Shown here: one piece after another, positions 1-6,449 of the stretch
Layout: every line of letters begins with the position of its first letter
Numbering within the stretch: position 1 is the first letter of the stretch
IMG/VR virus record: IMGVR_UViG_3300032050_000111
Span: 1 to 64,000 of that record
Length of the DNA stretch: 64,000 nucleotides
Source of the DNA: a virus
Reading direction: 5' to 3' (one strand)
Notes under the pieces: generated by a model
The model's input: only the letters and a program-made list of their open reading frames with translations
Databases searched by the model: none
What the model was told of the DNA's origin: nothing
Made by a program: the position numbers and the translations under genes

Positions 1-371
1 CCTGTCTTCCAGTCCCCAACCCATGCGGTCAGGTTGTCGTCGTCGACAACAAGAATGTCCGCTATCCCCCGCGCCCATGCATCAGGCGCAAACCAGTCAC
101 AGGGTTCGAGGCGCTCATTGACGGCCATCTGGTGCTCCGCCAGCTTGCGCCCGGGCTTTGACAGCATGGCGTCGGCCAGCGCTTGACAGTCTTGGTACGC
201 CACCGGGAACGGTTTGCTCTCGGTGATGTAAAGCTCGATGGCTTTGTGGACCGCGTTGCCGTAGATAGTAGCGGGTGTGTCCTTGCGGGGGTACTTCTTG
301 AGCACCCGCACTTCGTGGTAGCGCCGGGGACAGCCTTCAAAATCCTTGAGCGACGTGTGCGACCAATGCAT
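1..371 (-). CDS. RecB-like PD-(D/E)XK nuclease (partial, C-terminus beyond window)
   Basis: The frame starts at the ATG at 371, which overlaps the TAA of the upstream gene (TAATG), and stays open to the window edge, giving the first 123 residues. The N-terminus (HTSLKDFEGCPRRY) matches the opening of RecB/Cas4-type nucleases, followed by GNAVHKAIELYI, an acidic ADILVVDDD stretch and VGDWKTG. The order H, then D, then D-x-K is the PD-(D/E)XK active site, so DNA cleavage is the expected activity, probably in replication or recombination. It sits downstream of the DNA polymerase and a HEITH protein in the leftward operon. The C-terminal cysteines that would show an Fe-S Cas4 type lie outside the window. 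Confidence 0.85.
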   Translation of the reverse strand, partial: MHWSHTSLKDFEGCPRRYHEVRVLKKYPRKDTPATIYGNAVHKAIELYITESKPFPVAYQDCQALADAMLSKPGRKLAEHQMAVNERLEPCDWFAPDAWARGIADILVVDDDNLTAWVGDWKT

Positions 372-679
372 TAGAACTCCGCAGTATCAATGGCTTGACT
401 GAGCAGCTTGCTGAACTGCGTGACAAAGCGCTCGTCGTTGTTGAGGTTGCTGCCCATCTCGTGCAGAACCGCGTGGGTGATCTCGTGCCACAAGACCTCG
501 TTGCGCTTGGCAGGCGGCAGCGGCTGGCCTGCGTGGGTCGTGTACAGCATGATGGTCTTGATCTGCGAGTAGCACTCGCCGTAGTAACGGCGATGCGACT
601 TGGCAAGATGCAGCGTGTACCGCGACGTGCCAACGGTGATGTGGCGCGGGGTGGGGATGAGTTTGACTTCTTTGGTCAT
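371..679 (-). CDS. HEITH-motif metallopeptidase-like phage protein
   Basis: A 102-residue protein with a zinc-metallopeptidase-type motif, LWHEITHAVLHEMG, with the HEITH at residues 65-69. A glutamate-containing segment further on (NNDERFVTQFSKLL) could supply a third ligand. Phage proteins of this size and shape are seen in early or replication operons; their substrates are unknown. The ATG at 679 was chosen because GGAG lies 7-8 bases upstream. An in-frame ATG at 709 would run into the polymerase gene and has no such site. Its stop overlaps the start of the nuclease downstream. Protease activity is inferred from the motif only; the protein could be a structural relative. Confidence 0.7.
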   Translation of the reverse strand: MTKEVKLIPTPRHITVGTSRYTLHLAKSHRRYYGECYSQIKTIMLYTTHAGQPLPPAKRNEVLWHEITHAVLHEMGSNLNNDERFVTQFSKLLSQAIDTAEF

Positions 680-695
680 GGTGAAGCTCCTGTAG

Positions 696-3296
696 TTAGC
701 CTTTTGCAAGGCCGTAACGTCGGTGTGCGCCGACTTCCGCTGCCAGAGGAACCCCCGGCATGTACTTTGGCTCTTGCACCATCATGGCAAGAATCCAATC
801 TCTTGCTTCTGCCTTCTCGGCTTCTGGTACTACAACAATCTGTTCGTCGTGCACGGTTCCTACAATAGGATAGCGCGCAGCAGTACGAATCATGCCGTCC
901 GTCATCACGATACGGGCCAGCCCTTGCGTGATGTTGTTGGTAATTTTCCCAGCGTACAGCTTAGTTTCATCTGCGCCGTACACCCACTCTGTGGTGACTC
1001 GGTTCTTCTTGCGTACCTTACGCGACTTGAGCCCGGGGTATCGGATGCTCATGCCGTTGGGGAACACGATCTGTTCTTTCCTGAACAGCAGGCACTTGTG
1101 CTGATACTCCTGCCCGCCGTACAGCGATTTCTCCAGCAGCTGCGTGCATAGCTCCCACAGCCCCACTACAGGATGCGCCGTTGCACGGTAAATGTCAATG
1201 ATCTTTTTCGCTGCCACGCAGTGGATGAGAAGCTCCTGAGCCGTACATGTGTGCGGGATCTCCGCCATCGCTGTTACGTTGTCCTCCCAGTCTACGAAGC
1301 GCTCGATGTAGTCACGCGTTACACCCAGCTTTTTGGCGAAGTCTTTGTCGTATCGAACCGGCGGAGCGCCCAGAAAACCAACCAGCAGCTGCGCAGCGAA
1401 CGATGCCCATCCTAGACCGTAGCCCGCACCCAGCAGCGCTGACTTCGCACTTTGCCGAAGATCGGGGTGCGTCTCTTTCGTCATGCCCGGTATGCCAAAC
1501 ATCTGCGCACCAAACATGGCGTAGGCGTCTTGCTTGGACCTGAAGATGTCCAGCATCTCGTCGTAGTCGGCTAGCCACCCCAGCACACGGGGCTCGATCT
1601 GCGACAGGTCGCCGACCACAAGCACGTTGCCTTCAGGAGCCATGATCGCCTTGCGCAGGAACGAACCGCGCTTGAGGTTCTGCATGTTGATGGCGCTGCC
1701 CTTGGAGGCAGTCCATCGGCCCGTAATGGCCCCGTAGTACGAGAGCGGCACGGGCAGTCTGCCGCGTTCCGAAATCTCCATGAAGCGCTGGGCGCGCGTC
1801 CGCTCGGTGGTGGACTTCACCCGCAGGCGCGTCTCGCAGAGCAGCGCCACGTCGCCGTTGTCGCCATTGAGCAGCGCTTGGAACATCGCGTCGTTCTTGG
1901 CGAAGGCGAACGTCTTGCCCGTCGGGTTCGGGTTTGTCGGCGTCGGTCGCTTCTTCTTCATGGGCGGCTCGACGCCCATACGCCGCAGCAACTCCGCGAA
2001 CTTCGGGTTGCTAGCCAGCGCTTCCTCCGGCACACCCAGCATAGCCAGCAGCGCCTCGCGGCTTTCCTTCTCCTCCATCAACGCGTCACTGAGCATGTCC
2101 GGGTCAAGCTCCAGCAACGGGCGTGTGTACATCTTCAACGTGATGTCGATCAGGCGAAGCTCGCTCTTGGGGAAGTTCTCCGCCAGACGCTTGTAGATTT
2201 CTTCGCAAAGAAAGACATCGTGCTTGCAGTACTCTGCAAGTTCTTTCTCCTCTTCCAGCATCAGCACGCCCATTTTACCGTCAGTGGTGTGCACTGCTTT
2301 GCCCTTAGGGGGCAGTCCGAATTCTTCAGCCAGCTTGGCTAAGCTGTTGCCTACCTCTATTCCTCGAAGCGCCCGGGCCATGGACAGCGTGTCGAGAATG
2401 AACGCAGGCTCGTGTCCGTAAACCCAAGTCAGCACAGACACATCGAACTGTGCGTTGTGACAGAGCACGGCAGTCGTGCTCCAATCAATCTCGTCAAACA
2501 CCCTGCGCAGATGAGTGTAGCCCACCCAGCGCGGGGGCTCATCCGAGCCTAGCCAATGCAGCCCAACGCCCCAAGCGCCGAAGCGTTTATCCCGTATGTA
2601 CTCCTCCGTGGTCATGCGGCGGATCGTGTATCCGTTCTTCGAGTCCCACTTGGTCTCAAAGTCGAGTGTCAGAATCTGTTTGAAAGGAGCACCCATGTTG
2701 TTCACCTTTAATGTGCGGTCATCTTTTGTTCGTCCATCATCGCCATGCCGTACGCTTGTGTCGCGGCTCGAAGCATCGCCAGCGCCGCCGCCCCGTCCGT
2801 GTGGTGGAGTGGTCTGACGTGCAGTTGCTCCTCCTCGATTTCGTGCAGCATGAACAGCGCTAGCACTTTCGAGTCGTCTGACTGAAGGTAGCAATTCACC
2901 AGCTGACGCAGTATCAACTGGAACTCCTGAAGCGCCTCGGGCTGCATGCGCAGCGTCTGGTGCACCAGCGCCAGCAGGTGCACATCCTCCATTCTCTTTT
3001 CTTCTTCGGATTGCATCGAGCACCTCTTCCAATTCGTGGAGATTGTCTTCATTGATTACCAAAGACACGCCGCCTGCAGCAGCGATGTCATCAAGCGCTT
3101 TTCTTTGTAGCGCTGTCGTGGTGCCCTTGCCTGCTTTGGCTTCTACTGCAACGAAGAAGCCGAGATAGCATATCAGAAAATCAGGTGTGCCTGACTTGCC
3201 GTACCCTGTACCTATGGGCATGGCGTAATAGGCTGCGTGCTTTGTCAGCACGTCGCGAATACGCCGCTTTACTTTAGCTTCTGGTGTAGCAGCCAT
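696..3296 (-). CDS. Family A DNA polymerase in one open frame with an N-terminal VRR-NUC nuclease
   Basis: An 866-codon frame with two recognisable parts. Residues 1 to about 105 form a VRR-NUC domain: GTPDFLICYLG, AVEAKAG (E-x-K) and a later Q with AAAGG, a small PD-(D/E)XK fold found stand-alone in many phages. From the ATG at 2696 a complete T7-type polymerase of 666 residues begins. Its 3'-5' exonuclease motifs are DFETKWD, NAQFD and YCKHD; its polymerase motifs are DLSQIEPR (A, about residue 362), RQSAKSALLGAGYG (B, about 413) and VHDEQ (C, about 614). The roughly 100 residues between them are low complexity and overlap another ORF. An AGGTG ribosome site lies 6 bases before 2696, so the polymerase is probably made on its own. 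Whether the fusion is ever made is open. Confidence 0.8.
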   Translation of the reverse strand: MAATPEAKVKRRIRDVLTKHAAYYAMPIGTGYGKSGTPDFLICYLGFFVAVEAKAGKGTTTALQRKALDDIAAAGGVSLVINEDNLHELEEVLDAIRRRKENGGCAPAGAGAPDAAHAARGASGVPVDTASAGELLPSVRRLESASAVHAARNRGGATARQTTPPHGRGGGAGDASSRDTSVRHGDDGRTKDDRTLKVNNMGAPFKQILTLDFETKWDSKNGYTIRRMTTEEYIRDKRFGAWGVGLHWLGSDEPPRWVGYTHLRRVFDEIDWSTTAVLCHNAQFDVSVLTWVYGHEPAFILDTLSMARALRGIEVGNSLAKLAEEFGLPPKGKAVHTTDGKMGVLMLEEEKELAEYCKHDVFLCEEIYKRLAENFPKSELRLIDITLKMYTRPLLELDPDMLSDALMEEKESREALLAMLGVPEEALASNPKFAELLRRMGVEPPMKKKRPTPTNPNPTGKTFAFAKNDAMFQALLNGDNGDVALLCETRLRVKSTTERTRAQRFMEISERGRLPVPLSYYGAITGRWTASKGSAINMQNLKRGSFLRKAIMAPEGNVLVVGDLSQIEPRVLGWLADYDEMLDIFRSKQDAYAMFGAQMFGIPGMTKETHPDLRQSAKSALLGAGYGLGWASFAAQLLVGFLGAPPVRYDKDFAKKLGVTRDYIERFVDWEDNVTAMAEIPHTCTAQELLIHCVAAKKIIDIYRATAHPVVGLWELCTQLLEKSLYGGQEYQHKCLLFRKEQIVFPNGMSIRYPGLKSRKVRKKNRVTTEWVYGADETKLYAGKITNNITQGLARIVMTDGMIRTAARYPIVGTVHDEQIVVVPEAEKAEARDWILAMMVQEPKYMPGVPLAAEVGAHRRYGLAKG
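2703..2707 (-). promoter_or_regulatory. Ribosome binding site deciding the polymerase start at 2696
   Basis: AGGTG lies 6 bases before the ATG at 2696 and directly after the TAA (2710-2708) of the small overlapping ORF. This arrangement favours a separate start for the polymerase inside the longer 866-codon frame. Confidence 0.65.
2708..2992 (-). CDS. Small ORF overlapping the VRR-NUC/polymerase linker, function unknown
   Basis: A 94-residue ORF in a different frame from VRR-NUC and the polymerase. It reads as a normal protein (helical, mixed composition: MEDVHLLALVHQTL, LALFMLHEIEEEQL), whereas the overlapping frame is alanine/glycine/arginine-rich and looks non-coding. It starts just after the VRR-NUC domain ends and stops with TAA immediately before the polymerase ribosome site, as expected for an independent gene between two others. 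An ATG at 3052 in the same frame is possible but would overlap the nuclease. The sequence before 2992 is only weakly ribosome-site-like. I do not recognise the family. Confidence 0.5.
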   Translation of the reverse strand: MEDVHLLALVHQTLRMQPEALQEFQLILRQLVNCYLQSDDSKVLALFMLHEIEEEQLHVRPLHHTDGAAALAMLRAATQAYGMAMMDEQKMTAH

Positions 3297-3441
3297 GTGT
3301 GTAGGTTCGGGGGAGATGCAGATTCCGCGCCCCCGATTCGCGGTTCAGGTGGTAGCTAGCTGCAAAGCGACGTAGGCTAACTAGCTACCGCGACGAGCGT
3401 TCAGATCTGCAAGCCCCCGCAGCGCCGCGCTCTCACCATGC
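3297..3441. other. Non-coding gap with a 9-bp inverted repeat at 3351-3359/3381-3389
   Basis: No ORF of useful length is seen in these 145 bases. GGTAGCTAG (3351-3359) and CTAGCTACC (3381-3389) are perfect inverse complements around a 21-base loop. It lies between the DUF3310 gene and the VRR-NUC start, so it may act on the leftward message (attenuator, processing site) or as a protein site. There is no T-run for a classical terminator. Confidence 0.45.
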
Positions 3442-3678
3442 CTACCGGTGTTCTGGTTGAGTTGATTCGCTGGGCGCTGTCTCCAGTTCAATCAACTTCT
3501 CAATGTAGTGTTTGGCTTTTCGGAGATCGTCAATACCTCCTTTGTGCTGCCAACGCGAAAGGTACTTGACAGCATTCCCGTCAAAGAACCCTAATCCCCA
3601 GTCGTTAATTACGTCCCACGTCTGGTACTTGAATTGTTTGTAGTGACCGCCAGCAACCTGTATATCATTCGCGCTCAT
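3442..3678 (-). CDS. DUF3310 protein
   Basis: A 78-residue protein with the DUF3310 pattern: VAGGHYK near the N-terminus, WDVINDWGLGFFDGNAVKYL, then SRWQHKGG and DDLRKAKHYIEKLI. This family is common in phages and sometimes labelled nucleotide-kinase-like, but its function is not established. Two ATGs are adjacent (3681 and 3678); the second is better spaced from the AAGGAG site, which lies inside the end of the upstream gene. The upstream frame overlaps it by a few bases, indicating translational coupling. Confidence 0.8.
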   Translation of the reverse strand: MSANDIQVAGGHYKQFKYQTWDVINDWGLGFFDGNAVKYLSRWQHKGGIDDLRKAKHYIEKLIELETAPSESTQPEHR

Positions 3679-4000
3679 CATTCTGCTCCTTGCGCATCTC
3701 TTGCGCGTAATACCTCAACTCGACTGTCCGCGCCGCCGCACGCAGGCGGCTGACGCTGGTGGCTTTCATGACCTCGATGGCAATCGCCACGAAGGTCTCG
3801 ATCTCGGCGCGCTCGTCGTCGCCCCAGCCGATCAGGCCGGCCACCGCAGCCTGCAGGCGCTCGTCGCGCAACTTGGCGACCCGCTCGACAAGATACTCCA
3901 GTTCTTCCCTCGGCACCGCCGCGCGCTCGCGCAGCAGGGCGTGCATCCTCGCGGCTTGCACGGCCACGAAGTCGGCATCAGGTCTCGCTCGGCGGGTCAT
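3665..4000 (-). CDS. Hypothetical early phage protein
   Basis: A 111-residue, arginine- and alanine-rich, mainly helical protein (TRRARPDADFVAVQAARMH, EELEYLVERVAKLRDERL). I recognise no catalytic motif or family. The ATG at 4000 has an AGG-type site upstream; the in-frame ATG at 4018 has none and would overlap the zinc-ribbon gene further. The gene overlaps both neighbours and sits in a tightly packed operon. Confidence 0.65.
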   Translation of the reverse strand: MTRRARPDADFVAVQAARMHALLRERAAVPREELEYLVERVAKLRDERLQAAVAGLIGWGDDERAEIETFVAIAIEVMKATSVSRLRAAARTVELRYYAQEMRKEQNDERE

Positions 4001-4160
4001 TGGTTGCCTGCTGTACATCTTCGGCGGGCACCTCGTAAGTCACCCAGCGGTGCTTGCACCCGTAGCACTCCCGGCGGCGGACATACCAGCCTGTCTCGTT
4101 GCTCTTGCGAGTGTCGAGCACGCGGCTGTTCCATGTGTTGCAGGATGGGCAGGCGCTCAT
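3978..4160 (-). CDS. NrdR-like zinc-ribbon protein (ribbon only)
   Basis: Only 60 residues. CPSCNTWNSRVLDTRKSN, VRRRECYGCKHRWVTYE reproduces the N-terminal zinc ribbon of the NrdR repressor: two CxxC pairs, a D(T/S)R step, a VRRRREC step and a final TYE. NrdR normally also has an ATP-cone of about 90 residues that senses nucleotides; it is absent here. The protein could bind DNA at ribonucleotide reductase boxes, interfere with host NrdR, or simply use the ribbon for another contact. Its ATG overlaps the TGA of the upstream gene (ATGA). Confidence 0.7.
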   Translation of the reverse strand: MSACPSCNTWNSRVLDTRKSNETGWYVRRRECYGCKHRWVTYEVPAEDVQQATNDPPSET

Positions 4161-4351
4161 TCTTCTCTCCTGATCTTCGGCAGCGGTGCCCAGCCCATCC
4201 AGAAATTGTCTTTACCGTTCCACTTCCCGTAGGCCGCGACACCGCCTTGCCCCAGCAATTGCACCTTGCTACCCACCGGGCAGGTGCTCATCGGTCGCCA
4301 GTAGTAGTCGGGGTCGACAGCGGCGGTGCGGGTGCTGTCGGTGCGGGTCAC
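4157..4351 (-). CDS. Small hypothetical protein (WRPMSTCP type)
   Basis: A 64-residue protein. WRPMSTCPVGSKVQLLGQGG and GKWNGKDNFWMGWAPLP resemble a widespread family of small phage proteins (DUF551-like) of unknown role. I chose the GTG at 4351: it overlaps the upstream TGA as GTGA and has a GGGGG-type site before it. The in-frame ATG at 4402 lies deep in the upstream gene. The stop overlaps the next start by ATGA. Confidence 0.6.
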   Translation of the reverse strand: MTRTDSTRTAAVDPDYYWRPMSTCPVGSKVQLLGQGGVAAYGKWNGKDNFWMGWAPLPKIRREE

Positions 4352-4602
4352 TTCTTCCCCCTTGCTCGGATGATGTCCTGAAACTCTCCGATCAGATCCC
4401 AACGACCTTGGGTGTAGTCTCTGGGGGCTACGACATTGCGCTTCAGTTTGAGTAACTCTTTTTCAAGTTCTTCGCGCTCAACTGCGACTGCATGAGCAAT
4501 GGCCTTCTCGGTAGCTTCTACGGCAGTTTTTAGAGCGTCAGCCACACCTCGGTCATAGCTTTCCGAAATGATCTTCATTAGCTGCTCTCGCATATTGCTC
4601 AT
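4348..4602 (-). CDS. Hypothetical coiled-coil protein
   Basis: An 84-residue protein, almost entirely helical, with a charged stretch (VEREELEKELLKLKRN) that could form a coiled coil. The end (WDLIGEFQDIIRARGKK) is basic. No family is recognised. Its stop overlaps the next gene by GTGA. Confidence 0.65.
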   Translation of the reverse strand: MSNMREQLMKIISESYDRGVADALKTAVEATEKAIAHAVAVEREELEKELLKLKRNVVAPRDYTQGRWDLIGEFQDIIRARGKK

Positions 4603-4629
4603 GTCTTCTTTCCCCTTGCGCGGATTGCT

Positions 4630-4932
4630 TCAGCGTAATGATCGGGCATCCAACCACTGCAGGAACGCCGACAGTTCAGGATATTTCTTCGTGAACTCCT
4701 CGCTGGCTGCTTCGTTTAGCCACTTAACACCATGTTCCAGATCGCCTTGAAGGCGCGACGCATACTCGTCGCTGATCGCCTCGCGCTCGGCTGCGACACC
4801 GGCCTCGTAGGCCAGCTTGAAGAAGCGTTCAATAGATTCTTCAGGGGCGGTCAGGTTGCCCCACATCTCGGCAACACCATGATCTTTGAACCCAGCCTCC
4901 CGCGCCATGCGGATGATGTCTTCTCTGTTCAT
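4630..4932 (-). CDS. Small conserved phage protein (MNREDIIRMAREAGF type)
   Basis: A 100-residue protein whose opening (MNREDIIRMAREAGF) and centre (ERFFKLAYEAGVAAERE) are typical of a common family of short early phage proteins with no known role. The ATG at 4932 overlaps the upstream TGA (ATGA). The longer in-frame ORF reaching 5091 is an artefact of the missing stop in that frame. It is predicted to be helical and soluble. Confidence 0.7.
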   Translation of the reverse strand: MNREDIIRMAREAGFKDHGVAEMWGNLTAPEESIERFFKLAYEAGVAAEREAISDEYASRLQGDLEHGVKWLNEAASEEFTKKYPELSAFLQWLDARSLR

Positions 4933-5180
4933 ACGAGCGGCCCCATCGCGTCCCACTGCTCCTCGGCCAGCGGTTTGCCATAAGTGATCAGGTGCGGGTT
5001 GTCCTTGTGTGCCCATAGCGTGGGCTTCTGCTTCAGTACCCTGTCGCGCAGTTCGTTGCGCTGCGCAAGGATGCACTCGGGCCTCATGCACCAGTAGTTG
5101 CAGGTGTGCAGGTTGCGGTCGTCGTTGGTCACTTCTTTCATCCTTTCGGCATCAGGCGGGAACCACGGTGTCAGTTTCAT
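4929..5180 (-). CDS. Mosaic small protein with an MKLTPWFP leader and an internal TNDDRN leader
   Basis: An 83-residue protein. It opens with MKLTPWFPPD, the same leader as two other genes in this cluster, and a few residues later reads VTNDDRNLHTC, the leader of two further neighbours. The GTG of VTNDDRN could be the true start of the Cys-rich part (HTCNYWCMRPEC). The remainder is unrecognised. It looks like a small gene joined to a recycled leader. ATGA overlaps occur at both ends. Confidence 0.6.
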   Translation of the reverse strand: MKLTPWFPPDAERMKEVTNDDRNLHTCNYWCMRPECILAQRNELRDRVLKQKPTLWAHKDNPHLITYGKPLAEEQWDAMGPLV

Positions 5181-5347
5181 TTCTTTCCCTCCTGATCTTC
5201 TGCGTACCGCCGTTTCCAGTTAAGGTACTTTGCACGGCACCGTTCGCACTTGTTGAGATCGCACTCCCAAACGAACTCATCAGGGTCCATAACGGCACCC
5301 TCTCGCTTTAATGGGGCAAGGCCGAAGTTGCGGTCGTCGTTGGTCAT
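5177..5347 (-). CDS. 56-residue hypothetical protein with TNDDRN leader
   Basis: A short ORF: MTNDDRNFGLAPLKREG, then WECDLNKCERCRAKYLNWKRR. The three cysteines in CDLNKCERC suggest a small metal site or redox pair. It fits exactly between its neighbours with ATGA overlaps at both ends (start ATG at 5347, stop TGA at 5177), which is the main argument for it being real. Function unknown. Confidence 0.65.
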   Translation of the reverse strand: MTNDDRNFGLAPLKREGAVMDPDEFVWECDLNKCERCRAKYLNWKRRYAEDQEGKK

Positions 5348-5514
5348 GATTTGTTCCTACCTTGTTCGTACTGCTCGCGCTCGTCCATTGAGTTATGCAC
5401 CCAGACATCGGGGTACTCATCATCCTCGGTTGGCTTGCACCAGCAGTCGGGGGATGCCGTGTGCTCACGCAAATCGTTGATCGGCACAACGTGGATGCGG
5501 TCGTCGTTGGTCAT
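5344..5514 (-). CDS. 56-residue conserved phage protein (DVWVHN type)
   Basis: Starts MTNDDRIHVVPINDLREH and contains CWCKPTEDDEYPDVWVHNSMDERE. The DVWVHN...D.RE pattern marks a common family of tiny phage proteins of unknown function. Start and stop each overlap a neighbour by ATGA. It shares its first residues, and the DNA before and after the ATG, with the next gene downstream. Confidence 0.7.
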   Translation of the reverse strand: MTNDDRIHVVPINDLREHTASPDCWCKPTEDDEYPDVWVHNSMDEREQYEQGRNKS

Positions 5515-5759
5515 TTCTTCCCCCAGTCACAAGTGATTCCACCCCTGTTGCTGTTACTTGTCAGAACAATGCAGCGGGTGCCGTCGTCCAGCGTTACGGG
5601 AACGACATAGGTCCAAGCGTTGCCGGGGCTTACAATCGATTTCCACCCTGTCGGCACATTATCGAGGCTGTGCTCCCCCGCCTTAGAGCAGGCGGCTACC
5701 ATTAAGATCGTGATCAGCAAGAACACCGCCAGCAGCAGTGAGACGTTTCGCGCAATCAT
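5511..5759 (-). CDS. Small predicted lipoprotein
   Basis: An 82-residue protein with a clear lipoprotein signal: MIARNVSLLLAVFLLITILM followed by VAAC, where cleavage before the Cys is expected. The mature part has DGTRCIVLTSNSNRGGITC, a pattern seen in small phage proteins. It may modify the host envelope, for example in superinfection exclusion, but that is inference. It is far from the lysis genes, so an outer spanin role is less likely. The ATG at 5759 overlaps the upstream TGA; an ORF start at 5798 has no support. Confidence 0.7.
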   Translation of the reverse strand: MIARNVSLLLAVFLLITILMVAACSKAGEHSLDNVPTGWKSIVSPGNAWTYVVPVTLDDGTRCIVLTSNSNRGGITCDWGKK

Positions 5760-5980
5760 GTCTTCCATCCTTTCGGCGGCTCTGCGAGGCCGCGCCACGG
5801 GGCATCAGGCGTTCCAAAGAACGGGATCGTCTCTACCGCAGCAGACTCCTTTGTTGTGGCTCCAACAAACCAACGGTTGCCATCCCACCGCCGGTACCAA
5901 TTTATACTGTCGCTTTGTATCTCATACACCCCCGGATACACCGGCTTGACATGAGCGGGGAACCACGGTGTGAGTTTCAT
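5756..5980 (-). CDS. MKLTPWFPAH family protein, copy 2
   Basis: A 74-residue protein that opens MKLTPWFPAHVKPVYPGVYE and contains NWYRRWDGNRWF and WRGLAEPPKGW. It is a paralogue of the gene directly upstream; start, middle and end motifs align over the full length. The family is frequent in phages and prophages of Burkholderiales; its role is unknown. The ATG at 5980 overlaps the upstream TGA. Confidence 0.7.
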   Translation of the reverse strand: MKLTPWFPAHVKPVYPGVYEIQSDSINWYRRWDGNRWFVGATTKESAAVETIPFFGTPDAPWRGLAEPPKGWKT

Positions 5981-6198
5981 GCTTTCCCCCATCCTTTCGG
6001 CGGCTTTGCGAGGCCGCGCCACGGTAAAGGGCTGGCGCCTTTTAAGGTTGCGAGTGCTGCTATCTTTTTGTCAGAGTTACCACCATACCAACGCGTGCCA
6101 TCCCAGCGGCGATACCATGTACCGGGCGGGAACCGCACCTCATACACCCCCGGATACACCGGCTTGACATGAGCGGGGAACCACGGTGTCAGTTTCAT
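5977..6198 (-). CDS. MKLTPWFPAH family protein, copy 1
   Basis: A 73-residue protein with MKLTPWFPAHVKPVYPGVYE, then TWYRRWDGTRWYGG and WRGLAKPPKGW. It is nearly the same length as the next gene and shares long identical DNA stretches with it, so the pair arose by tandem duplication. It is tryptophan-rich and small. ATGA overlap with the upstream gene. Function unknown. Confidence 0.75.
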   Translation of the reverse strand: MKLTPWFPAHVKPVYPGVYEVRFPPGTWYRRWDGTRWYGGNSDKKIAALATLKGASPLPWRGLAKPPKGWGKA

Positions 6199-6449
6199 TT
6201 CGCTCCCTCCGCTTTCGCGATGGCGGCGTCCATCATCTCCTGCGCGATTGCGCCGACAAAGACGCCTGTTTCCTTGATGCGCTTCAACGCCGCCAGCAGT
6301 TCGTCGCGCTGCTTTTCAACCTCATGCAGCCGGCGCAGTTCGGCGGCGGCTTGGGACAGCTTCCTTGCCTGTCCATCTGTCAAGATAGAGATACCGGGCC
6401 ACGGCCATATCGCATCAGCCAACTGCAAAGCTATTGCTTGTTCAGTCAT
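6195..6449 (-). CDS. Small helical phage protein
   Basis: An 84-residue protein. The first half (IALQLADAIWPWPG, QARKLSQAAAELRRLH) and second half (VEKQRDELLAALKRI) match the layout of a common helical phage family with an L..H...KQRDELL.ALK signature. Role unknown. Start and stop overlap neighbours by ATGA. Confidence 0.65.
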   Translation of the reverse strand: MTEQAIALQLADAIWPWPGISILTDGQARKLSQAAAELRRLHEVEKQRDELLAALKRIKETGVFVGAIAQEMMDAAIAKAEGAK

